20,147 nucleotides of DNA, taken from NCBI GenBank assembly GCA_947629395.1, contig CANRDQ010000026.1, positions 1-20,147 on the forward strand, in the 5' to 3' direction. A program made the position numbers and the translations under genes. This document shows positions 6,888 through 12,873 of the stretch, one piece after another (positions within the stretch are counted from its first letter, which is position 1; each line of letters opens with the position of its first letter). Under the pieces are notes generated by a model, which was not told the DNA's origin, did no database searches, and saw nothing but the letters and a program-made list of their open reading frames with translations. This stretch comes from an uncultured Bacilli bacterium (GTDB lineage Bacteria; Bacillota_I; Bacilli_A; RF39; UBA660).

Positions 6888-7628
6888 ATGGAAGCAACAG
6901 AAATTAAAAAAGCATTGATAGAACAAAGAAAAATGAACTTGTCAGGGAATCTATATCACAAAACTCAATTAGAATTTGCATATAATAGTAATCATATTGA
7001 GGGATCTACTATAACACCTGACGAAACTGCTAGTATTTATGATACAGGAACTATTTTAACAGATGAAAATAAAGTGATAGTTTTAAAAGACGCAACAGAA
7101 ACTAAAAATCATTTTACTTTGTTTAAATATATGTTAGATACAATTGAAGATAAATTATCAGTTGATATGATTAAAAAATTTCATTTTATATTAAAAGATG
7201 GAACACTAACAGAAAGTGAAAAAGAATGGTTTAATGTTGGAGAATATAAGCAAAAGAAGAATTTTGTAGGTAATATTACTACCTCACTTCCTAAAGATGT
7301 TCCCAATGATATTAATAACTTATTAAAATGGTATGATAGTATTTCAAATAAAACAATTGAAGATATAATAGAATTTCATGTTAGATTTGAACGTATTCAT
7401 CCATTCCAAGATGGAAATGGTCGCGTAGGTCGTATGATTATGTTTAGAGAATGTTTATACAATGATGTTATACCTTTTTATATCGAAGATAGAAATAAAG
7501 ATTTTTATATTAGAGGTATTAAAGAATATCAAAATAATAATGAAAAAGACTATTTAATTGACACTTGTTTAAATAGTCAAGATAATTATGAAAAAATGGC
7601 TGAATACTTTTTAGAAGATGACAAGTAA
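6888..7628 (+). CDS. Fic-domain protein, probable AMP-transferase with built-in inhibitory helix
   Basis: Fic enzymes transfer AMP or related groups from nucleotides to hydroxyl side chains of target proteins. The 246-residue product has the core motif HPFQDGNGRVGR at 171-182, with catalytic H171, D175, N177 and R182. The N-terminus has SNHIEG at 34-39, matching the (S/T)xxxE(G/N) inhibitory motif with E38 as the regulatory glutamate; an N-terminal position makes it class II-like. The flap around TTSLPKDVPND (131-141) would hold the target. There is no extra DNA-binding domain and no adjacent antitoxin gene, as expected for a self-inhibited Fic. The ribosome site AGGAGG lies 7 bases upstream. 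It converges with the integrase gene, 68 bases away, and may be cargo of the same mobile segment. The target cannot be predicted. Confidence 0.93.
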   Translation: MEATEIKKALIEQRKMNLSGNLYHKTQLEFAYNSNHIEGSTITPDETASIYDTGTILTDENKVIVLKDATETKNHFTLFKYMLDTIEDKLSVDMIKKFHFILKDGTLTESEKEWFNVGEYKQKKNFVGNITTSLPKDVPNDINNLLKWYDSISNKTIEDIIEFHVRFERIHPFQDGNGRVGRMIMFRECLYNDVIPFYIEDRNKDFYIRGIKEYQNNNEKDYLIDTCLNSQDNYEKMAEYFLEDDK

Positions 7629-7659
7629 TAACATTAGTTTTTGGCTCCCTTTCTTTATT

Positions 7660-7696
7660 AAAAAAAGATTGGAATTTATGATTTTTAATTCCAACC
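7660..7696 (-). terminator. Terminator of the integrase gene
   Basis: On the minus strand GGTTGGAATT (7696-7687) pairs with AATTCCAATC (7676-7667), 10 bp with one wobble, followed by seven T residues. It begins directly at the integrase stop codon. It can also slow plus-strand transcription coming from the Fic gene. Confidence 0.85.
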
Positions 7697-8812
7697 TTAG
7701 TTTAATCGATTAATAATATTGACTATTTCAGCCAATTGATTTTTAAACAGATGAGAATATGTATTTAAAGTCTCATCTGTTTTTGTATGTCCTAAATATT
7801 TTGCCACTACCATAATACTAGCGTTATTATTTATTAAAAGTGATGCACAACTATGTCTAAAATCATGTATTCTAATTTCTTTAACTCCCGCTAGTTTACA
7901 AATCTTTTTTTTATGATAATGTAGTTTACCTTTTGTAAGCGGTATATCACTTCCGAAAACATACCAACTATCATTAAATCCAGACTTTTTCTGAGCCTCA
8001 TCATAAAGTATTTTTAAATCGTCTAATAATACTTTAGGTATAGGTAAATCTCTAATACTACTTTTGGTTTTAGGAGTAGTTACTAAATAAGCTTTGTCAT
8101 TGAAGCCATTAGTTGATACCACATTTTTTCTAATACTTAAATAACTATTTTTGAAATCTATATTATCCCATGTTAATCCCCGAAGTTCTCCACATCTAAG
8201 TCCACAGTAATATAAAGTTTCAAAAACAGCCTTAAAAAAAACATCATCAACCACTGATATAAATTGTTTAAATTCTTCATAAGTAAAAAATTGTGTTTCT
8301 TTTGGTATTTCATTAGGATTAGTAAAATTAGTCATCTTATTATAAGTTGCGGTAAAGTTAAAATTATACCATTTAGTCGCATAGTTTAATAGAATTTTTA
8401 AAAACTTGAATAAATAGTTTTTAGTATTTGTAGAAAGATCATAAGAATTTATTTCTTGTTTCCACTTTTCAAAAATATTAATATCAAAATCTTTTAGTTT
8501 AATATTATCCAAACTTTTAAGAAATACTTTTCTTTCTTTGTAAGTTCTTAAAGTTGAGAATTTAACTTTATCTTCTTTATAGTGATAAAACTTCATATAT
8601 AAATCATTAAAAGTCATATTTATATCCTTATCAGAACATTCAATAGTTGTTGTTAAAAGATTTTTTTCATCCTTTAATGCAGCAATTTTTTCAAAATATT
8701 TTTTAGACTTATATTTTCTTTTAATTTCATCTAAATTCTTTAAATAGTCATAAAAAAAACACTTCCAACCGTCTTTTATCCATTCTTTTTTAGTTAATAT
8801 TTTAACTGTCAT
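7697..8812 (-). CDS. Tyrosine recombinase / phage-type integrase
   Basis: This is a site-specific recombinase of the kind that integrates and excises phages and conjugative elements. The 371-residue product has three parts. Residues 1-55 are a basic arm-type DNA-binding region. A core-binding SAM-like domain spans about 65-155. The catalytic domain spans about 175-365, with R206 (in GLRCGEL), a likely lysine at 248-250 (TPKTKSS), H316 and R319 (HDFRH), H342 (LGHT) and nucleophile Y352 (NTYSHLF). All catalytic residues are present, so it should be active. AAAGGAGA lies upstream of the ATG. No excisionase, relaxase or phage structural gene lies nearby, and I found no convincing attachment sites. 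It is either a relic of a larger element or a very small island with the Fic gene. Confidence 0.95.
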   Translation of the reverse strand: MTVKILTKKEWIKDGWKCFFYDYLKNLDEIKRKYKSKKYFEKIAALKDEKNLLTTTIECSDKDINMTFNDLYMKFYHYKEDKVKFSTLRTYKERKVFLKSLDNIKLKDFDINIFEKWKQEINSYDLSTNTKNYLFKFLKILLNYATKWYNFNFTATYNKMTNFTNPNEIPKETQFFTYEEFKQFISVVDDVFFKAVFETLYYCGLRCGELRGLTWDNIDFKNSYLSIRKNVVSTNGFNDKAYLVTTPKTKSSIRDLPIPKVLLDDLKILYDEAQKKSGFNDSWYVFGSDIPLTKGKLHYHKKKICKLAGVKEIRIHDFRHSCASLLINNNASIMVVAKYLGHTKTDETLNTYSHLFKNQLAEIVNIINRLN

Positions 8813-9190
8813 ACCAATTCTCCTTTATTTTAAATGATTTTTATTATTATTAGGTGTATTAACAAAAAAAGAAATTATACGTGGGATTTAGAATGATATC
8901 ATAAAGATTTAATCAAAGTCAATATATTTTATTATCAGTCTTCACAAGGTATATTGTTAAATAAAATGACTTAGGGAAACTCTCTCTACAACACATAAAA
9001 TAGGTATTTTAATTAACAATAAAACTTTATGAAGTATACTACTGAGAACAGAAAAAAGTTAGGATGTTCCAAAGTAAATTAAGTTCAGTATTAAAAATTT
9101 AAAATCTTATTTTTTAAACTGATTATCTTAATATTACATTTTGACTATAATTAAGAATTTGCTATAATATCCTAAAGAAGGGATAATAAA
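8813..9190. other. Intergenic region between integrase and YbaK-like gene
   Basis: These 378 bases contain no credible reading frame. A minus-strand promoter for the integrase is plausible (TTGACT 8922-8917, 18 bases, TATCAT 8898-8893), leaving a leader of about 75 bases. The plus-strand promoter of the YbaK-like gene is at the right end. The middle (about 8930-9130) shows no clear structure and may be where an element end once lay. Confidence 0.5.
9141..9168 (+). promoter_or_regulatory. Promoter of the YbaK-like gene
   Basis: TTGACT at 9141-9146, a 16-base spacer and TATAAT at 9163-9168 preceded by TGC, an extended -10. The start codon follows 22 bases later. Confidence 0.75.
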
Positions 9191-9655
9191 ATGAATTTAT
9201 ATGAAATACTAAACAAGTTAAATATTAAATATGAAGAAGTAAAACATGAGGCTGTTTATACCATAGAAGAAGCTCAAAATATAAAATGCAATATAGATGG
9301 AGTAGGGTGCAAAAATCTTTTTTTAAAAGCTAAAAATAATAACTACTATTTAGTAATAATAAGAGAGGATAAAAGAGCTGATATTAAGAAACTTACTAAA
9401 ATTCTAAATGTTAAAAAGTTATCTTTTGCTACTGAAAAAGAATTAAAAGAAATATTAAATCTTCAAATAGGTAGTTGTACTCCTTTTGGTATTATAAATG
9501 ATTTAGAAAACAAAGTTATTTTATTAATAGATAAAGAACTACAAAATAAAAAATTACTATTTCATCCCAACATAAATACCGCTACTATATCTATAAATTA
9601 TAGTGATTTAATTAAATTCATTGATTATGAACAACATAAATATATCCTAATTTAA
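9191..9655 (+). CDS. YbaK/ProX-type aminoacyl-tRNA deacylase domain protein
   Basis: Single-domain YbaK/ProX proteins hydrolyse wrongly charged tRNA, for example Ala-tRNA(Pro), in trans. The 154-residue product is one complete domain. KNLFLK at 41-46 carries the conserved lysine (K46) that is important in this family. SFATEKELKEIL (78-89), GSCTPFG (94-100) and HPNINTAT (125-132) fit the PrdX/ProX branch more closely than plain YbaK. The assignment of substrate is inference. AAGGG lies upstream of the ATG. It is a lone gene between the integrase and the radical SAM gene. Whether it is part of the mobile segment or chromosomal cannot be decided here. Confidence 0.9.
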   Translation: MNLYEILNKLNIKYEEVKHEAVYTIEEAQNIKCNIDGVGCKNLFLKAKNNNYYLVIIREDKRADIKKLTKILNVKKLSFATEKELKEILNLQIGSCTPFGIINDLENKVILLIDKELQNKKLLFHPNINTATISINYSDLIKFIDYEQHKYILI

Positions 9656-9685
9656 CATACTTGAATCTTTGCTGATATACAAAAT

Positions 9686-9768
9686 AAAAAGAGTAAACTT
9701 TGAAATGAATAATATTCCTTAACAAAGGAGATAATTTAATATCATTTCTAATTTACTCTTTTTTATAT
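9686..9768. terminator. Long imperfect hairpin, probable bidirectional terminator or small palindromic repeat
   Basis: AAAAAGAGTAAA (9686-9697) pairs with TTTACTCTTTTT (9752-9763), and GAAATGA (9702-9708) pairs with TCATTTC (9742-9748), separated by a small internal loop. The apical part can fold further (CCTT with AAGG). A T-run ends it on the plus strand and an A-run opens it, so it could stop transcription from either side. Its size and symmetry would also suit a miniature palindromic repeat; no second copy is in the window. Confidence 0.6.
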
Positions 9769-9792
9769 ATTGAATAAAAGAAGGATTATCTC

Positions 9793-9942
9793 TTAATTAT
9801 TTTGGAGTAGGTCCTTAATATAAAATTTATTTTTTAATTCTTTGAAATTTGGTAAACCTTTTCTAAAAAATGGCTTTCTCTTATATCTATACTTCATATG
9901 TCCATCTCTATTAATATCTGTTTTAGAGTTAATAAAAAGGTA
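9793..9942 (-). pseudogene. Possible C-terminal fragment of a lost gene
   Basis: A 49-codon open stretch with no start codon near its beginning and no ribosome site ends in TAA. It contains DINRDGHMKYRYKRKPFF and a lysine-rich tail ending LLQNN. The basic, aromatic-rich composition is more like a real protein end than random AT-rich DNA. I cannot name the parent family. It lies between the mobile-element genes, where decayed gene ends are common. It may be a chance frame. Confidence 0.25.
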
Positions 9943-9988
9943 TTAAGAGTGTAATTTGTAAAAAAATTAAGATTTTAACAATTATAGC

Positions 9989-10018
9989 TTGACAAGTGTA
10001 CTAAAATACACATATAAT
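9989..10018 (+). promoter_or_regulatory. Promoter with palindromic operator for the radical SAM gene
   Basis: A perfect TTGACA (9989-9994), an 18-base spacer and a perfect TATAAT (10013-10018). The spacer holds the dyad GTGTACTAAAATACAC at 9996-10011 (GTGTA, six bases, TACAC), placed where a bound repressor would block RNA polymerase. The strong core with a built-in dyad suggests tight repression with strong induction. Confidence 0.75.
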
Positions 10019-10025
10019 AAGTATG

Positions 10026-10052
10026 TAATGATTAAAGTGCACTGAATCATTA
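10026..10052 (+). promoter_or_regulatory. Second dyad in the leader of the radical SAM gene
   Basis: TAATGATT (10026-10033) and AATCATTA (10045-10052) are perfect inverted copies enclosing the palindrome AGTGCACT (10036-10043). The element lies just after the expected transcription start and before the ribosome site. It can be a second operator or a 5' RNA hairpin. Confidence 0.5.
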
Positions 10053-10076
10053 AATAAAAGATATAGGAGGAATATA

Positions 10077-10916
10077 ATGAACACTCGCAAAATGTGTTGG
10101 TGGATTACTGAAAAATGTAATGAAAATTGTGAGTATTGCTTTAGATCATTAAGTAGTATTAATAATTTTACATTTGAAGAACATATGAAAATATTAGATG
10201 GGATAATAGGATTTGGTACTGACCAAATTACTTGGTCTGGAGGTGAAGCACTACTTGTACCTCATGCTCCTGAACTGATTAAGTACGCAAAAGAACATGG
10301 TATCTATAATAAGATTACTACAAATGGAAAATTATTAACTCCAGAAAAAATAGAAGAATTAAAACCTTATATTGACTTAGTCGCTTTATCTATTGATTCA
10401 TTTAATGATGATACCAATAAAGCCCTTGGTAGAGGTATTGAACATAGAAAGACTGTTATTGATAGAATTGAACACTTAATGGAAGCAGGTGTTAAAGTTG
10501 ATATTAATACAGTTGTTACTAGTAAGAACATTGCTGACTTAGATGATATGGGAGAATTTTTAAGACATCATCCAATATCAGGAAAATGGAAATTAATGAC
10601 ATTCTTCCCAGTTAGAGAAAAGGCACTTAAGAATAAAGAAAAATTAGAAATAAGTGATGAAGCCTTTTTAACAGCTGTTAATCACTTAATTGAAAAATAT
10701 TCAGATGTAAATATTCAATATATGATGAACGATCAAATTCAACAACAATATCCAGGAGTAAGAGCCAATGGAGACTTGCTAGTTACTCGTGATTATAATG
10801 ATATGATTTTTGGAAATATGGCTAGGGGAGATGTTATTCAAAATCCATTTCTAGTTGATGAAGAAAAAATAAATAAAGGAAAAGTATTATCTAAAAAGAA
10901 GACTATTAAAAGTTAA
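10077..10916 (+). CDS. Radical SAM protein with viperin-like sequence pattern
   Basis: Radical SAM enzymes use a [4Fe-4S] cluster to split S-adenosylmethionine. The 279-residue protein has the cluster motif CNENCEYCF (C14, C18, C21), SGGEA at 54-58 and no C-terminal SPASM or extra cluster cysteines. Several stretches follow the order seen in viperin: DSFNDDTNKALGRG (107-120; vertebrate viperin has DSFDEEVNVLIGRG), an N-[ST]-V region (NTVV, 144-147), KWKLMTFFP (170-178; viperin RWKVFQ) and ISDEAF (viperin IGDEEF). Prokaryotic viperins make ddhNTP chain terminators against phages. Radical SAM identity is certain; the viperin link is recognition from memory and could equally be a related uncharacterised group. 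AGGAGG precedes the ATG. The gene is single, under an operator-bearing promoter, in an accessory region. Confidence 0.9.
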   Translation: MNTRKMCWWITEKCNENCEYCFRSLSSINNFTFEEHMKILDGIIGFGTDQITWSGGEALLVPHAPELIKYAKEHGIYNKITTNGKLLTPEKIEELKPYIDLVALSIDSFNDDTNKALGRGIEHRKTVIDRIEHLMEAGVKVDINTVVTSKNIADLDDMGEFLRHHPISGKWKLMTFFPVREKALKNKEKLEISDEAFLTAVNHLIEKYSDVNIQYMMNDQIQQQYPGVRANGDLLVTRDYNDMIFGNMARGDVIQNPFLVDEEKINKGKVLSKKKTIKS

Positions 10917-10925
10917 AATAAGTAA

Positions 10926-10955
10926 CGGGTCTACTGAGTAGACTCGCTTTTTTTT
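10926..10955 (+). terminator. Terminator of the radical SAM gene
   Basis: CGGGTCTAC (10926-10934) pairs with GTAGACTCG (10938-10946), 9 bp with one wobble and a TGA loop, followed by nine T residues. Confidence 0.9.
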
Positions 10956-11016
10956 AGTTAAAAAATAATTGGTTGAATTAAAAAATAACTTCCACTAAAT
11001 AGTAGTTATTAAATTT

Positions 11017-11060
11017 AAGAAGAAAGTTCTACAAATAAAGGAATTTTCTTCTTTTATTTT
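11017..11060 (+). terminator. Hairpin with T-rich tail, terminator-like
   Basis: AAGAAGAAAGTTC (11017-11029) pairs with GAATTTTCTTCTT (11041-11053), 13 bp including one wobble, followed by TTATTTT. No gene ends directly before it, so it may be left over from a lost transcription unit. Confidence 0.5.
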
Positions 11061-11121
11061 ATGTGATAATATGTTAAAATAAATATCAACAAGTGAAAAA
11101 TGGTATTTTATTACACACTAA

Positions 11122-11146
11122 AGGAGAGAAGAAAGTGAATTTTTAA
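11122..11146 (+). pseudogene. Orphan translation start: ribosome site and GTG followed by an early stop
   Basis: AAGGAG, 8 bases, then GTG AAT TTT TAA. A good ribosome site at the correct distance serves a frame of only three codons, 36 bases before the IS30 end. The likeliest reading is the surviving start region of a gene whose body was lost. A chance ribosome site is possible in such purine-rich DNA. Confidence 0.3.
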
Positions 11147-11181
11147 AAATAACTTCCACCTCGTTAGTCTATAATAAAATT

Positions 11182-12693
11182 ACACTTTGCTTGTCCTTAT
11201 AATTCAAAAATAATTATTTTTGAATTATATCATTAATTATTTTTATTGAATTGTAAAATATATCCTCGTCGGTATAAAGATACCAATTGTATAAAAAATA
11301 ATTAATTATTGTTTGTTTGATATTATTATCAAGTGTTTTGTGTTTGAATTGATAATAATGTTCTAAATCACTTATGAGTTTCATTAGTGATTTTTTTCTT
11401 TCGTTATGATCTTCTAATAATTTTTTTGAATGATTAACTTCGTTTGGTTTTATATAAGATATATTTAATTTTTCTATTATTTCTTTTCCATATTTCTTAA
11501 CAAAAGAATTATATGGAGTTGTATTTTGTAATACTCCTCTTGGAGTATTATTGATATGATTAGATAGTAAAATAACATCTTCTTTTGTGAGAAAATTAAA
11601 AGTTGATCCTTTAGGTAAAACATATCTTATATATTCGTGATTCTTTTCTATCCCACCTTTTTGCCAAGAAGCACAAGGATCACAATAAAATAAATTTATA
11701 CATTTTCTTCCATGGAATTTTTCTATAGAGTCAGGATTAAAAAACTCACTACCATTATCAGTTAAAATAACCCTAAATAACTTTCTAAACAAAGGTAGTC
11801 CTAAAGATGTTTTAAGTTTATCAAAAACTTTATTAACTTCTGTAGTGTCTTTGTGTTCTAAAAGATAAATCAACATTAAATTATGATTTCTAAAAAACAA
11901 AGTCAAAAGCACTTTGCCACCTTTTACACCTTCAACAGTATCCATTTCAACAATATTAAGTCTAGGATGTAGACTAATGAAATTAATAAAATCTTTATAT
12001 GTTCTATTAATCCTTATCTTTGTTTCTAATCTAGATCTTTTATTTTCTGATATTCTAGGTTTATAACTAACTTTACGTCTTAAATCAATATTTTTTATAT
12101 GAAATAATCCTTGGTTAACATAAGAATAAAAAGTAGGTTTAGAAAAAAATAATATATCAGGATTGTTAATGTATATTTCGTTAATACTTTGTTGTTTGTT
12201 GACAATTAAGTCATATATCTTGCTTTCAATTTTTCTTTCTTCATCTGTAGATAATCTAATGCCTATTCTAGAATTAGAAAGAGTATCTAAATATTCATTA
12301 TAAGAATTTCTGGCATCATAATAAAATTTAGCTAGTCTACAATATTGTTTTTTATCACATCCATTACAAACATAAGGACTTTTCTTTAATCTAGGACATA
12401 CCATATCAAAACATTCTTTTTCGTTAGTACAATTAAATTCTTTACATTCAGATCTATGAATACACCAATTGATAGTATAATTTTCTGGATATATAATATA
12501 TCTATGTTTTTTAATCTCTTTAGAAATAGTAGTTTTATCTCTAGAAATAGTAAAAGCAATTTCTGTAAGAGAATATCTTTGCTTTAACATTGTTTCTATA
12601 ATTTCTCTTTCTTCTTTTGTTAAGTGTGAATACTTTTTATTTTTCACAGTACTTGTCATTTTAGAAACCTCCTTTATAGGACAAGCAAAGTGT
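11182..12693 (-). mobile_element. IS30-family insertion sequence
   Basis: A complete element of 1512 bp is bounded by perfect 16-bp terminal inverted repeats: ACACTTTGCTTGTCCT at 11182-11197 and its complement at 12678-12693. It carries one intact transposase gene on the minus strand. The bases next to the two ends (ATT and TGG) do not match, so no target-site duplication is visible. This suggests either later rearrangement of a flank or a duplication too short to see. Confidence 0.9.
11214..12659 (-). CDS. IS30-family transposase
   Basis: This DDE transposase moves the surrounding insertion sequence. The 481-residue protein starts with the IS30 helix-turn-helix (HLTKEEREIIETMLKQRYSL, then TTISKEIKKHR). 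Next is a cysteine-rich stretch with C66, C72, C77, C83, C88, C98, C101 and C107, probably zinc-binding. The catalytic core follows, with D240 (VEMDTVEG), D301 (LTDNGSEF) and E338 (KGGIEKNHEYIR). It is longer than common IS30 transposases of roughly 320-390 residues because of the cysteine-rich insert and a basic C-terminal extension after about 400. AAAGGAGG lies 8 bases before the ATG. All catalytic residues are intact, so the element is probably still mobile. Confidence 0.95.
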   Translation of the reverse strand: MTSTVKNKKYSHLTKEEREIIETMLKQRYSLTEIAFTISRDKTTISKEIKKHRYIIYPENYTINWCIHRSECKEFNCTNEKECFDMVCPRLKKSPYVCNGCDKKQYCRLAKFYYDARNSYNEYLDTLSNSRIGIRLSTDEERKIESKIYDLIVNKQQSINEIYINNPDILFFSKPTFYSYVNQGLFHIKNIDLRRKVSYKPRISENKRSRLETKIRINRTYKDFINFISLHPRLNIVEMDTVEGVKGGKVLLTLFFRNHNLMLIYLLEHKDTTEVNKVFDKLKTSLGLPLFRKLFRVILTDNGSEFFNPDSIEKFHGRKCINLFYCDPCASWQKGGIEKNHEYIRYVLPKGSTFNFLTKEDVILLSNHINNTPRGVLQNTTPYNSFVKKYGKEIIEKLNISYIKPNEVNHSKKLLEDHNERKKSLMKLISDLEHYYQFKHKTLDNNIKQTIINYFLYNWYLYTDEDIFYNSIKIINDIIQK

Positions 12694-12801
12694 TGGAGTA
12701 TATTATATAATATTTTGTGTTAAAAAGTAACGTCTACTTATATATATTAAAGTGGAACTTAAATTTTTATTTAACATAAAGGTAAATGTCTGTTTTTTAT
12801 C

Positions 12802-12830
12802 TTGATTATTGATTTAAGAAATAGTATAAT
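12802..12830 (+). promoter_or_regulatory. Promoter of the HerA-like gene
   Basis: TTGATT at 12802-12807, 17 bases, perfect TATAAT at 12825-12830, 43 bases before the start codon. Confidence 0.75.
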
Positions 12831-12873
12831 TTAAAGTAGATTAGTATACTAGGAAAGATAAAGAGGGATAATT

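Larger units (their letters stand above)
10981..11159 (+). repeat. 15-bp direct repeat left of the IS30 element
   Basis: AAAAATAACTTCCAC occurs at 10981-10995 and again at 11145-11159. A related inverted copy (AGTGGAACTTAAATTTTT) lies at 12751-12768, just right of the IS. They could be remnants of the ends of an older element into which IS30 jumped. This is pattern only; no gene supports it. Confidence 0.4.

Noticed and set aside
8813..9190. tRNA gene as integrase target
   Set aside because: No cloverleaf or tRNA 3' end was recognised near the integrase or anywhere else in the window.
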